DNA of 64,000 nucleotides from Leclercia adecarboxylata (GTDB lineage: Bacteria > Pseudomonadota > Gammaproteobacteria > Enterobacterales > Enterobacteriaceae), in assembly GCF_023639785.1 (NCBI RefSeq), contig NZ_CP098325.1, forward strand, positions 2,108,001 to 2,172,000, read 5' to 3'. Position 1 is the first letter of the stretch. The number at the start of each line of letters is the position of its first letter. Below, in pieces: positions 17,210 to 25,514 of this stretch. Both the position numbers and the translations under genes were made by a program. The notes beneath the pieces are model-generated. The model was not told the DNA's origin, did not search any database, and saw only the letters and a program-made list of their open reading frames with translations.

Positions 17210-17767
17210 TTAGCGGCCAGGCTTAAGAAATGTCAGCAGACGCGTCACCCGCTGCCGCCAGGCCTTTTTGTCGAGGGCATCGTTCGCCTCAAGGCAGGCT
17301 TCAGCCAGGGTAGACCAGATAATGTCAGCCATCACGTCGCGGTTCTCTCCGGCCTCTTCATCAGGAATGTTCAGCCCTATCTGCGCCACGACCGTGCTGC
17401 GGAAGTTGCGCACAATGGTCAGTGCTTCGGCAGGGAGATCCCCCACCTCGCGGGAAGAGTTAACCAGAAAACAGCCGTCAAAGGCGGGGTTGTTGAAGGG
17501 CGCGGCCAGCAGGAAGGCTTCAATGTTGTCCCAGCCATGCGGTTGTTTTTGCAGCAAAAACTGGGCCGGGGCGCGACTGACATAATGTTCCAGCGCGCTT
17601 ACGAACAGCCGTTCTTTACTGCAGAAGGCGGCGTACAGGCTTGAGCGGTTAACATCCGTGGCTTCCTCCAGCTGCCCGAGGCTGGTGCCCGCCAGTCCAC
17701 TTTTCCAGAAGACCGGGATGGCCCTATCCAGGACATCTTCATTACTTATCTTTTTGGGTCTGGCCAT
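17210..17767 (-). CDS. TetR-family repressor
   Basis: The 185-aa protein begins MARPKKIS and has a TetR HTH (GTSLGQLEEATDVNRSSLYA, then FCSKERLF) and a variable ligand domain with the FDGCFLVNSS signature of the YxaF/LmrA-type C-terminal domain. ATG 17767 follows GGAGGTG; the earlier in-frame start has no such site. It is divergent from the MFS gene at 17927. Three AAAC-N5/6-GTTT elements in the 159-bp gap are likely operators, so it probably represses itself and the 17927 cluster. Confidence 0.88.
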   Translation of the reverse strand: MARPKKISNEDVLDRAIPVFWKSGLAGTSLGQLEEATDVNRSSLYAAFCSKERLFVSALEHYVSRAPAQFLLQKQPHGWDNIEAFLLAAPFNNPAFDGCFLVNSSREVGDLPAEALTIVRNFRSTVVAQIGLNIPDEEAGENRDVMADIIWSTLAEACLEANDALDKKAWRQRVTRLLTFLKPGR

Positions 17768-17783
17768 CAGCCACCTCCATTTT

Positions 17784-17909
17784 AAACCAATCGTTTTAAT
17801 ATGCGCGCTGAGCGTCAAAAAAGCCAGAGCATCGAAAATAAGAAACTGATCAGTTTAAAATACCTTGCTATTTGAGAAGAAGTGCGGCTAGTTTTAAAAC
17901 GAACAGTTT
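17784..17909. promoter_or_regulatory. Three AAAC-N5/6-GTTT candidate TetR operators
   Basis: AAACCAATCGTTT at 17784-17796, AAACTGATCAGTTT at 17843-17856 (a perfect palindrome) and AAACGAACAGTTT at 17897-17909. The third lies just before the ribosome site of the MFS gene and the first just before the repressor start. Confidence 0.55.
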
Positions 17910-17926
17910 AAAACTAAGGTTGCCCG

Positions 17927-19129
17927 ATGAAATCACCCCTCAAGTCTGCCCGGTTCGCTTTCTGGATCAGCGCCGCCGTTGTGGCACACACGCTGTGGAC
18001 GAGCGCGGCGCCCTCCATGATCTATCCACTCTACGCCGCGCAGTGGAAGCTGACGATGACGGTGCTGGCGGTTATCTTTGGCCTCTATCCGCTGAGCGTG
18101 GTTCTGACCATGCTGCTGTCGGCTGGGCTGTCCGACAGGGTGGGGCGAAAGCGGGTCATGCTGGCGGGCCTGGCCAGCTCCGCCGCAGGCGTACTGTTGT
18201 TTGCCGTGGCCGGTGAGGTCTCTACCCTGATGGCGGGCAGAGTGATGATGGGGATCGGGGTCGGGCTATCAGCCGGTCCTTCCGCCGCGGCCCTCGTTGA
18301 CTATGCCGGTAAGGGTGGCGCAGGCCGCGCCGCCTCGGTCACCCTCGGTGCTCAGTCGGTGGGTTTCGCCGGTGCGCTGCTGCTTGCGGGGGCGCTGGTC
18401 ACCTGGGCACCAGCGCCCACACGCCTGAGCTTTTACGTTCTCTTCGTGCTGCTGCTTCTGCTTTTCCTGCTTTGCCTGTTTATTTCCTCCGATCGGCCAT
18501 CCGGTTCAAGCCGCCTGCTGGCGCGCCCTCAGGTTCCGCGCTACCTGCGCCGCAGCTTTATCTATGCCGCACTGGCGATTATGGGCGCTTATACCCACGG
18601 GGTGATGATCGCCTCTCTTGGTGCCCAGGTTGCCCGCAGCCTGATTGGCTCCCCGGACGCGTGGGTAAACAGTCTGGCGCTGGCGCTGTTTCCGGCGGCG
18701 CTCGGCATCGCTGGTGGCCTCGCCAGAAAGATTGAAGCCCGGCGGGCGATCGTAACGGGATCCGCGCTATCCGTGATGGGTATGGCGTGCCTTTGCGTAT
18801 CCGTATCCACTCACAGCCTGGCCTGTTTTGTCGGCGCCTCACTGGTGTCGGGGGCCGGATACGCCTTTATGACCTTTGGCGGGCTGGCGATGATTGCGCA
18901 GGAAGCCCGGCGCGAAGATCGGGGAAATGCCATGTCCATGCTGTTTGTCTTTGCTTATCTCTTTACCGGCGGGCTGGCTATCGCCCTGGGTAAAACCGCC
19001 ACCAGCCTCAACCTTTCAACTGCCGTTTACGCCGGCGCACTCATTCTCACCGCTGTCTGTCTGGGACTGATTGTTCAGGGCCTGTATCAGCGGCGCTCCC
19101 GGCATCCGCTTTCCGTTAACGATGCCTGA
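17927..19129 (+). CDS. MFS transporter (DHA1-like)
   Basis: The 400-aa protein has twelve predicted helices and the MFS loop motif GLSDRVGRKRV between helices 2 and 3. The C-terminus is a short basic tail RRSRHPLSVNDA. It is divergent from the TetR gene and probably its main target. Family members export drugs or metabolites; the substrate is unknown. It is followed after 72 bp by the lactonase-like gene on the same strand. Confidence 0.87.
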   Translation: MKSPLKSARFAFWISAAVVAHTLWTSAAPSMIYPLYAAQWKLTMTVLAVIFGLYPLSVVLTMLLSAGLSDRVGRKRVMLAGLASSAAGVLLFAVAGEVSTLMAGRVMMGIGVGLSAGPSAAALVDYAGKGGAGRAASVTLGAQSVGFAGALLLAGALVTWAPAPTRLSFYVLFVLLLLLFLLCLFISSDRPSGSSRLLARPQVPRYLRRSFIYAALAIMGAYTHGVMIASLGAQVARSLIGSPDAWVNSLALALFPAALGIAGGLARKIEARRAIVTGSALSVMGMACLCVSVSTHSLACFVGASLVSGAGYAFMTFGGLAMIAQEARREDRGNAMSMLFVFAYLFTGGLAIALGKTATSLNLSTAVYAGALILTAVCLGLIVQGLYQRRSRHPLSVNDA

Positions 19130-19201
19130 ACTCTGTTTTATTCCCGCAGCGCGCAACGATGGTGCGCTGCGACAACCTTTAAATGAAATCTGGAGAACGC
19201 C

Positions 19202-20056
19202 ATGGCTTTAAAAATTTACCCCCTGAACCTCGGTAATATCACGCTGGACAAGTCGGGGCTGGTCTTATTCCAGGATGCCGGGATCAAAACCACTATTCCA
19301 ACGCTCTCGTTTTTGATCACCGGCGGAGAATATCCTGTGCTGGTGGATTCCGGATCGCGTTCCACCGAATATTACAGCCAGTTTGGCTTTGAAGCGGAAC
19401 AGACGCGGGAAATGACGCTGGAGTGGAATCTCGCCCGGCATGGCCTGACGCCTGCGGATATCCGCTACGTTATTCATACCCACGCCCACGTTGACCATGC
19501 CGGCGGCGACCACCTTTTCCCTATGACCACTACGGTCAGCCTCTCCCGCCGTGAGCTCGCTTTTGCCGCGTCCGGTATTATGGGGCCGGCCATGTATGCC
19601 CTTGAGGATACGCGGCATCAGCTCGACAGGCTGTATACGCGGGGGGCGCTGCGCCTGTTTGACGTGGACGGCAGCTTTGAAGAAGAGGTGATCCCGGGCG
19701 TGACGGTGCGTCTCAGCGGGGGTCATACGCCAGGCTCCATTTCCGTTCTGGTGGAGACGGAAGAAGGGCTGGCAAACATCTGCGGAGACGTGGTTTATAA
19801 CCTGGAAGGCAGCCTCATCGATCCTTTCCTCGACAGCCTTAACCCCGGAGAGCCTACCATCACCGGTAACCGGGCCATGTCCACGCTGGAGGAGAAAACG
19901 GCGATCAAGAAAGCGCTATCCGGCGTGCGGTTTATCCTCCCCAGCCATGACCTGCCCGCGCTGGTGCAGGGCGGACGGGTAACCGGACTTCTGCACAACG
20001 CCATTTCAAATCCGCAAGCTCGCGTCAGCGATATTTCAGCCTATACCCTTCTGTAG
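19202..20056 (+). CDS. Metallo-beta-lactamase-fold hydrolase, N-acyl homoserine lactonase-like
   Basis: The 284-aa protein has the zinc motif HTHAHVDHAGG (His94, His96, Asp98, His99), a third-His segment GGHTPGSISV, an Asp in CGDVVY and a late PSHD. Layout and length resemble AttM/AiiB-type lactonases that open the acyl-homoserine lactone ring, but close relatives act on other lactones. GGAGAACGCC precedes the ATG. It follows the MFS gene and has a terminator at 20064-20079. No signal peptide; cytosolic. Confidence 0.78.
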   Translation: MALKIYPLNLGNITLDKSGLVLFQDAGIKTTIPTLSFLITGGEYPVLVDSGSRSTEYYSQFGFEAEQTREMTLEWNLARHGLTPADIRYVIHTHAHVDHAGGDHLFPMTTTVSLSRRELAFAASGIMGPAMYALEDTRHQLDRLYTRGALRLFDVDGSFEEEVIPGVTVRLSGGHTPGSISVLVETEEGLANICGDVVYNLEGSLIDPFLDSLNPGEPTITGNRAMSTLEEKTAIKKALSGVRFILPSHDLPALVQGGRVTGLLHNAISNPQARVSDISAYTLL

Positions 20057-20063
20057 CTTCCTT

Positions 20064-20079
20064 CGGGCCTGCGGGCCCG
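20064..20079 (+). terminator. GC-rich stem-loop after the lactonase-like gene
   Basis: CGGGCC, loop TGCG, GGCCCG, followed by CTTTCT. Confidence 0.55.
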
Positions 20080-20103
20080 CTTTCTGCCCAGCGCTGCCCG
20101 GAT

Positions 20104-20122
20104 TTTCACTCCCCGAGTGAAA
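20104..20122. repeat. Perfect inverted repeat TTTCACTC-CCC-GAGTGAAA
   Basis: An 8-bp perfect dyad with a 3-nt centre lies 110 bp upstream of the oxidoreductase gene. There is no T-tract, so it is more like an operator than a terminator. Confidence 0.35.
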
Positions 20123-20231
20123 GTGCTGATGCCCACACCCCGTTTTTCTGCGTCAGTGGCTTCCGTACTCTGCACTTAACGCGCCGGAACCCCGGCCGCC
20201 ATATCACCTCTTAATGAACCGGGAACAGACT

Positions 20232-21233
20232 ATGAAAGCGATTGTTTATACCCAGCACGGGCTACCCATCACCGACCCCCGTTCGCTCTTTGAGACCGAA
20301 CTGCCAAAACCCCAGCCGGGCGGCCATGACCTGCTGGTGAAGATCCGGGCCATCTCCGTTAACCCGGCAGACACCAAAGTGCGCGCCAGTTCACCCGTCA
20401 CCCAGCCGCGCATTCTCGGCTGGGATGCGGTAGGCGTGGTCGAAGCCATCGGCAATGACGTCACGCTGTTCAGACCCGGCGATGAAGTGTACTACGCGGG
20501 CGCCATTAACCGCCCGGGCTCCTATGCAGAATACGGCCTGGTGGATGAACGTATCGCGGCCCGCAAACCGGCTTCCCTGAGTGATGCCGGGGCGGCCGCA
20601 CTACCGCTTACCTCACTCACCGCCTGGGAACTGCTGTTTGACCGTCTGGAGGTCAGGGAAGGGGATGGCGATGCGATCCTTATCATCGGTGCTGGCGGGG
20701 GCGTCGGCTCGGTTCTTACTCAGCTGGCCAGCAGGCTGACCGGCCTGCGCGTTATCGGTACCGCCTCTCGCGCGGAGACGGCGGAATGGGTACGTGAGCT
20801 CGGCGCCCATGACGTGATCGACCATTCCCGCCCGCTGCTGGAGGGCCTGCGTGAAATTGGCCTCTCCTCCGTGCGTTATGTCGCAAGCCTGACGCAGACC
20901 GATAAACACTATCAGCAGATCGTGGAAGTCCTGGCGCCCCAGGGTCGTCTGGCGGTGATTGACGACCCGGATTCGCTCGATGCGGTTCCGCTAAAACGTA
21001 AAGCCGCTTCCCTCCACTGGGAACTGATGTTTACCCGCTCGCTGTTCCAGACCCCGGACATGATCCGCCAGCACGAGATTCTGGAGAGCGTGCGCAAGCT
21101 GATCGAGGAGGGCACCCTGCGCACCACGAAAGGGGAGCATTACGGAAAAATCAGCGCGGAAAATCTCCGCCGGGCCCATGCTTTTATCGAAAGCGGGCGG
21201 GCGCGCGGAAAAATTGTTCTGGAAGGTTTCTGA
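20232..21233 (+). CDS. Zinc-type alcohol dehydrogenase-like / quinone oxidoreductase (MDR family)
   Basis: The 333-aa protein has the GroES-like N-terminal domain (SVNPADTKVR, then GWDAVGVVEAIG) and a Rossmann domain with IIGAGGGVGSVLTQLA. It lacks the zinc ligands of true alcohol dehydrogenases, as in NADPH:quinone oxidoreductase-like members of this group. ATG 20232 is used because the protein's MKAIVY start fits the family; ATG 20214 is in frame but lacks a ribosome site. It lies between the lactonase and the MRJP-like gene. Confidence 0.85.
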   Translation: MKAIVYTQHGLPITDPRSLFETELPKPQPGGHDLLVKIRAISVNPADTKVRASSPVTQPRILGWDAVGVVEAIGNDVTLFRPGDEVYYAGAINRPGSYAEYGLVDERIAARKPASLSDAGAAALPLTSLTAWELLFDRLEVREGDGDAILIIGAGGGVGSVLTQLASRLTGLRVIGTASRAETAEWVRELGAHDVIDHSRPLLEGLREIGLSSVRYVASLTQTDKHYQQIVEVLAPQGRLAVIDDPDSLDAVPLKRKAASLHWELMFTRSLFQTPDMIRQHEILESVRKLIEEGTLRTTKGEHYGKISAENLRRAHAFIESGRARGKIVLEGF

Positions 21234-21294
21234 TTTCCCTGCCGGTCAGGCAACAGGCTGGCCGGCTCACTCAATATCTCAGGAAGATGCAAAG

Positions 21295-22491
21295 ATGAAA
21301 AAAACGATGATGAAAACGGCGTTAGCGCTGTCTGTCGCTCTGGTGACAGGCAGCACCGCCCTCAATGCTCTGGCGGCGGAAGCCCGGGCGCTGCCTGCTC
21401 TCAGCGAGTTGGCTCAGGATCGCGCAATCGGCAAACCCGAAGTGGTGGCGACGTTTAGCGGTGCCATGCCGACCGGGGTCACCGTCAGCGAAACGGGCCG
21501 TATTTTCGTGAATTTCCCGCGCTGGGGTGACGACGTGCCCTTTACCGTGGCCGAGGTAAAAGGTAACCGACTGATACCGTACCCGGACGCCGCGATAAAT
21601 ACCCCGGACAATGCCGCTGCCCGCACGCATCTGCTGAGCGTGCAGAGCGTAGTGGCCGATGGCCGGGGCAGGGTCTGGATACTGGACACCGCCGCGCCGG
21701 GCTTTTCCACACCGGTGGCGGGCGGCGCCAAGCTTGTCGCGGTTAACCTGAAAACCAATCAGGTGGAGAAAACGGTTGTTTTCCCGGCTGACGTCATTAA
21801 GCCCGCCACCTACGTCAACGATATGCGTTTTGATTTTCGCATCGGGAAAGCCGGCGTAGCGTACGTGACCGACTCCTCGCTGTCCGGTACCGGGGCTATC
21901 ATCGTTATTGACCTGGACAGCGGCAAAGCGCTTCGCCGTCTGGAAGGGGACCGCACAACGTCACCCGAAGCTGGTTTTTCACCTGTCGTAGAGGGCGAGA
22001 AGCTGTTGCAGCGCCACCCGGACGGCACGACCGCGCCGTTCAGCGTGGCCTCCGACGGCATTGCTATCTCGCCGGACGGTAAAACCCTCTATTACAGTCC
22101 GCTGTCGGGGCGTCACCTGTATGCCGTGTCCACGGCGCTGCTTCGCGATCCGAACGTCACCGAGGCTCAGCTCTCCGCGTCCGTGAAGGATCTGGGAGAA
22201 AAAGGGGCGTCAGATGGTCTTGAAAGCGATGCGGAAGGTACGGTCTATGCGGGTGACTATGAGCGTAACGCTATCCGTAAGCTGCCGGCAGGCGGGGCGT
22301 GGACAACCATCGCCCACGGCCCGGAAATCCTCTGGCCGGATACGCTGTCGGTGGGGCCGGATGGTTATCTCTACTTCACTACCAACCAGTTAAACCGCCA
22401 GCCCGGTTTCCACGGCGGTAAAGATCTGCGTCAGAAGCCTTACGCCCTGTTACGCATCAAGATCAATGCCGCACCTGCACCAACGCACTAA
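21295..22491 (+). CDS. Secreted major-royal-jelly/yellow-type beta-propeller protein
   Basis: The 398-aa protein has a signal peptide ending near NALAAEA (about residue 28), then a six-bladed propeller with family features: GVTVSETGRIFVNFPRWGDD, GRGRVWILDTAAPGFS, YVNDMRFD and VASDGIAISPDGKTLYYSPL. Bacterial MRJP-like proteins are periplasmic or secreted; some resemble gluconolactonases, but the reaction here is unknown. ATG 21295 follows AGGAAG. It may share the TetR cluster's transcript. Confidence 0.8.
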   Translation: MKKTMMKTALALSVALVTGSTALNALAAEARALPALSELAQDRAIGKPEVVATFSGAMPTGVTVSETGRIFVNFPRWGDDVPFTVAEVKGNRLIPYPDAAINTPDNAAARTHLLSVQSVVADGRGRVWILDTAAPGFSTPVAGGAKLVAVNLKTNQVEKTVVFPADVIKPATYVNDMRFDFRIGKAGVAYVTDSSLSGTGAIIVIDLDSGKALRRLEGDRTTSPEAGFSPVVEGEKLLQRHPDGTTAPFSVASDGIAISPDGKTLYYSPLSGRHLYAVSTALLRDPNVTEAQLSASVKDLGEKGASDGLESDAEGTVYAGDYERNAIRKLPAGGAWTTIAHGPEILWPDTLSVGPDGYLYFTTNQLNRQPGFHGGKDLRQKPYALLRIKINAAPAPTH

Positions 22492-22504
22492 ATCCCTTCA
22501 CCTC

Positions 22505-22651
22505 AGGGGCCTTGCGCCCCTGCCATCACGTTCAGCCAACGTTCCCGGCGGGGTAAAAGCCTTTTGCCGTCCCATAAAGAAGGGCCCGACGCTTTACGCA
22601 CCGGGCCCGTTAAACAGTAAAATTTCGCAGGAGAGGCGGTTGCTCTCCTGC
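22505..22651. terminator. Series of three hairpins between convergent genes
   Basis: AGGGGC..GCCCCT at about 22505-22521, GGGCCC..GGGCCC at about 22583-22609, and GCAGGAGAG-N7-CTCTCCTGC at 22627-22651. The convergent MRJP-like and CMD-family genes end on either side. None has a good T-tract; together they may act as a two-way transcription barrier. Confidence 0.4.
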
Positions 22652-22670
22652 GTCTCTGTCCTAAAGAAAA

Positions 22671-23207
22671 TCAGCTCACTTTGGGAAAATCGACAACGGT
22701 GTCGTTCACGCGGTTGACCATATTGGTAAACAGGATGGCGCTAACGGCACCGATAGTTTCCACGACCTGCTGGTCGCTGAATCCCGCCTGACGGAAGGTC
22801 TCGACATGCTCAGCCGCCACGGTACCGCGGGATGAAACCAGGTACTGAACGAACTTCACCAGCGCATCAATGTGCGCATCATCGCTGAAGCGGGCTTCGC
22901 GTAATTCACGCGTCTGATCGTCACTGTATCCGGCCTTTTTTGCCATCAGCGTATGTGCCGCCAGGCAGTAGTCACAGCCAGACTCTTCGCTCACCGCAAG
23001 ATTAATGGCTTCCAGCTCGCGTGCGCTGAGGCTTCCCTTATGCAGTGCGGCGTTCAGCTGCAGCATCTGACCCAGAATCTCCGGGGACTGCGTGCCGATG
23101 GTCAGATAGGCGTTCGGCACTTTACCCATGCTGCCTTTGATAGCGCTGAACAGCTGCGCGGTTTTACCGGTGGCTTCGCCTTCGGTGATGGTATGTAAAC
23201 GGCTCAT
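22671..23207 (-). CDS. Carboxymuconolactone decarboxylase-family (AhpD-like) peroxidase
   Basis: The 178-aa protein has the AhpD-like redox motif ESGCDYCLAAH (C-x-x-C-x3-H), so it is more likely an alkylhydroperoxidase-type thiol protein than a true decarboxylase. The second of two adjacent ATG codons (23207) is used for better spacing from AGGAG; 23210 is possible. It is divergent from the DUF4142 gene. Such proteins work in the cytosol with thioredoxin-like partners; the partner is not in the window. Confidence 0.85.
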   Translation of the reverse strand: MSRLHTITEGEATGKTAQLFSAIKGSMGKVPNAYLTIGTQSPEILGQMLQLNAALHKGSLSARELEAINLAVSEESGCDYCLAAHTLMAKKAGYSDDQTRELREARFSDDAHIDALVKFVQYLVSSRGTVAAEHVETFRQAGFSDQQVVETIGAVSAILFTNMVNRVNDTVVDFPKVS

Positions 23208-23413
23208 CATTTGCTCCTGATTTCATTGAGGTAATAGTCAGGTGACGGAACGTGAATTGTTTTGTCACGCTGGGTTCAGCAGCACAATACTGCGCCAGCA
23301 GAAGAGGAAAAAGTGACCAGCCGAATTAAGACTTTCTCTCGAAGAGGTAAAATGGGGGGATGCTGCGGTAAAGATTCCCATTCAATCAGGGGGAGAAGAA
23401 TGATCCCCTATAC

Positions 23414-23431
23414 TGACAACTGCGGTTGTCA
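23414..23431. repeat. Inverted repeat TGACAAC-TGCG-GTTGTCA upstream of the DUF4142 gene
   Basis: Perfect 7-bp arms in the divergent promoter region between the CMD-family and DUF4142 genes; candidate operator. Confidence 0.35.
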
Positions 23432-23499
23432 TTGATACAGGAGGCGACGCGCGGTTAATGACCTGACACTACCCTACCTATGACTTTCAGGAGAACACT

Positions 23500-24090
23500 A
23501 TGCAAAAGCGTAACACCTTTAAAATGCTGCTGACCGCATCGGCAGTAGCCGCAATGTTCTGCACCGTCGGCGTACAGGCGCAGACGACGAGCTCCGCGCA
23601 GTCCAGCGCCGCAAAACCGTCCGCTTCGGGCGAAAAGCTCAGCTCTGGTGATGAAAAAGCGTTAAAGGATATGGCCCAGGCCAATATCAATGAAGTTGCC
23701 GCCGGGAAGCTTGCGCTGAGTAAGGCCGAGAGCAGCGATGTCAAAGCCTTCGCCCAGAAGATGGTTGACGACCACGGTAGCGCCCTGACCAAAGTCCAGG
23801 CGGTCGCGGAGAAAAAAGGCGTGACGCTGCCGACGGAGCCAGACGCTAAGCATAAGGCGATGGCCGATAAGCTGGAGAAAGCGAGCGGCGCCGAATTCGA
23901 CAAGATGTATATGGAGAACGCCGGCACTAAAGATCATGAGATGGTGCTGTCTAAACTGAAAAGTGATGCCAAAAACATCAAGGATGCAGATGTGATGGCC
24001 CTGGCCGACGCACACACCCCGGTGGTGGAGCAGCACCTCAAGTCAGCCGAGCAGATGACGATGAATTCAGACAAGAAAGAGAACAAGTAA
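23500..24090 (+). CDS. DUF4142 periplasmic protein
   Basis: The 196-aa protein has a signal peptide cleaved near VQA-Q (about residue 27), a Ser/Ala-rich linker, then a helical ferritin-like DUF4142 domain (QANINEVAAGKLALSKAE, KMVDDHGSALTKV, ending DAHTPVVEQHLK). DUF4142 proteins are exported and of unknown function, often stress-induced. GGAGAACACT precedes ATG 23500. A GC-rich hairpin follows. Confidence 0.87.
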   Translation: MQKRNTFKMLLTASAVAAMFCTVGVQAQTTSSAQSSAAKPSASGEKLSSGDEKALKDMAQANINEVAAGKLALSKAESSDVKAFAQKMVDDHGSALTKVQAVAEKKGVTLPTEPDAKHKAMADKLEKASGAEFDKMYMENAGTKDHEMVLSKLKSDAKNIKDADVMALADAHTPVVEQHLKSAEQMTMNSDKKENK

Positions 24091-24101
24091 TCCGGTTGTT
24101 C

Positions 24102-24129
24102 GGCGGGCGCGGAATAGCCAGCGCCCGCC
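24102..24129 (+). terminator. Stem-loop after the DUF4142 gene
   Basis: GGCGGGCGC, 10-nt loop, GCGCCCGCC; 9-bp GC stem without a T-tract. Confidence 0.5.
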
Positions 24130-24131
24130 AG

Positions 24132-24146
24132 GCACCATCACAGTGC
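24132..24146. promoter_or_regulatory. NtrC-box-like sequence, distal
   Basis: GCACC-ATCAC-AGTGC fits the NtrC core GCACC-N5-GGTGC with one mismatch. Its centre is about 118 bp upstream of the start site predicted from the sigma-54 promoter. Confidence 0.5.
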
Positions 24147-24163
24147 ACTATCTTCGTTCCCCC

Positions 24164-24178
24164 TCACCAAAACGGTGA
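24164..24178. promoter_or_regulatory. NtrC-box-like sequence, proximal
   Basis: TCACC-AAAAC-GGTGA is a perfect dyad containing the NtrC inner core CACC-N5-GGTG. Its centre is 32 bp (three helical turns) from the distal box, the spacing seen at the classic glnA enhancer. Confidence 0.5.
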
Positions 24179-24230
24179 TAACCCCTCGCCTGAAAATTCC
24201 AGGCTACTGATAATCCTGATAAAAAATTCC

Positions 24231-24245
24231 TGGCACATCCTTTGC
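24231..24245 (+). promoter_or_regulatory. Sigma-54 promoter of the guanidine operon
   Basis: TGGCAC-ATCCT-TTGC has GG and GC separated by exactly 10 bp, matching the -24/-12 consensus. The start site would be near 24257, about 30 nt before the riboswitch. Confidence 0.65.
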
Positions 24246-24288
24246 TTTAACAAAAGTGAAAGGGCAGTGCACCACACAATCTGAAAAT

Positions 24289-24412
24289 AGCTGGCTAGGG
24301 TTCCGGTTCACGTAAGTGAATGGCTGGTCCAAGAGCTGGCGACCTCTGAGAGGTTACACGGCGGGACAAAAGCCCGGGAGACAGCAGCACCCACGGTGTC
24401 GCGCTGCCCCCT
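24289..24412 (+). promoter_or_regulatory. Guanidine-I riboswitch (ykkC class)
   Basis: The aptamer has the conserved blocks of this class: CTAGGGTTCCGG, GGCTGGTCC-AAGAG, ACACGGCGGGA and AAAAGCCCGGGAGA (24293-24381). Downstream, GCAGC...GCTGC and CACC-CAC-GGTG can form a hairpin at about 24383-24407, before CCCTAATTTT. Guanidine binding by this class stabilises the aptamer and turns expression on. It lies 27-150 bp before the first gene of the guanidine operon. Confidence 0.92.
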
Positions 24413-24438
24413 AATTTTGTGCCACTCAGAGGTCAAGC

Positions 24439-25497
24439 ATGAAGAAAACGCCATTACTCCGCACCCTTGTACTGTCGCTGGCGATGCTGGTCAGTCTCCC
24501 CACCTTTGCCGCCGTCAAAAAAGAGTTCAACGTCTGCTGGACCATCTACGCCGGGTGGATGCCCTGGGGCACTATCAGCACCAGTAAAATCATCGATAAA
24601 TGGGCCGACAAATACGGCATCAAAATCAACGTCGTACAGCTCAACGACTACATCGAATCCATCAACCAGTACACCGCCGGCCAGTTTGACGGCTGCACCA
24701 TGACCAACATGGATGCACTCACCATTCCCGCGGCGGGCGGGGTGGACACCACGGCGCTGATCCTCGGCAGCTACTCGGAAGGCAACGACGGGGTGGTGAT
24801 GAAAGGCGAGGGCAAAACCCTCTCCGACCTGAAAGGGATGAAAATCTACCTGCCGGAGCTGTCGGTATCCCACTATCTGCTGGTGCGCGGGCTGGAGAAG
24901 GCCGGGCTGGCGGAGAAAGACGTCACCGTGGTCAACACCTCCGACGCGGACATCGTCTCCGCCTTCGGCACCGACGGCGTGCAGGCCGCCGTGGCCTGGA
25001 ACCCGCAGCTGTCGGTGATTAAAGCCACGCCGAAAACCACCGAAGTGTTCAGCTCCTCGCAGGTGCCGGGGGAGTTGATCGACATGATGGTGGTCAACAG
25101 CGAAACCCTGAAGGATAACCCGGCGCTGGGCAAAGCGCTCACCGGGGCATGGTACGAGATGATGGGCCTGATGAAAGCCCAGGACGCCAGCGCCCTGAAT
25201 GCGATGGCGGCGGCGTCGGGCACCGATCTGGCGGGCTACCAGGCCCAGCTGAAAACCACCCATCTGTTCTACACCCCGCAGGACAACCTGGCCTTTGTGA
25301 CCTCGCCGGAGCTGGCAAAAACCATGCAGCGCGTGGCGGCATTCTCCTTTGATAAGGGGCTGCTGGGCGAGGGGGCGCAGAGCGCCGATTTTATCGGCAT
25401 GAGCTTCCCCGGCAACCTGACCCAGGGGGATGCTGGCAACGTGAAGCTGCGCTTTGACGACAGCTTCGTGAAAATGGCCGCCGCGGGCCAGCTGTGA
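24439..25497 (+). CDS. ABC transporter substrate-binding protein (putative guanidine importer)
   Basis: The 352-aa protein has a signal peptide (cleaved near TFAA, residue 25) and a two-lobed NMT1/SsuA-like binding fold: VCWTIYAGWMPWG, GQFDGCTMTNMDAL, GVQAAVAWNPQL. It probably captures guanidine or a related cation in the periplasm for the permease and ATPase encoded next. AGAGGTC precedes ATG 24439. It is the first gene after the guanidine-I riboswitch; the substrate is inferred from that and the downstream enzymes. Confidence 0.88.
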   Translation: MKKTPLLRTLVLSLAMLVSLPTFAAVKKEFNVCWTIYAGWMPWGTISTSKIIDKWADKYGIKINVVQLNDYIESINQYTAGQFDGCTMTNMDALTIPAAGGVDTTALILGSYSEGNDGVVMKGEGKTLSDLKGMKIYLPELSVSHYLLVRGLEKAGLAEKDVTVVNTSDADIVSAFGTDGVQAAVAWNPQLSVIKATPKTTEVFSSSQVPGELIDMMVVNSETLKDNPALGKALTGAWYEMMGLMKAQDASALNAMAAASGTDLAGYQAQLKTTHLFYTPQDNLAFVTSPELAKTMQRVAAFSFDKGLLGEGAQSADFIGMSFPGNLTQGDAGNVKLRFDDSFVKMAAAGQL

Positions 25498-25514
25498 TGA
25501 GTGACGGAGTCTCC

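Noticed and set aside
24454..25263. Open frame antisense to the ABC binding protein
   Set aside because: Contradicted by the signal peptide, fold motifs and operon position of the sense gene.
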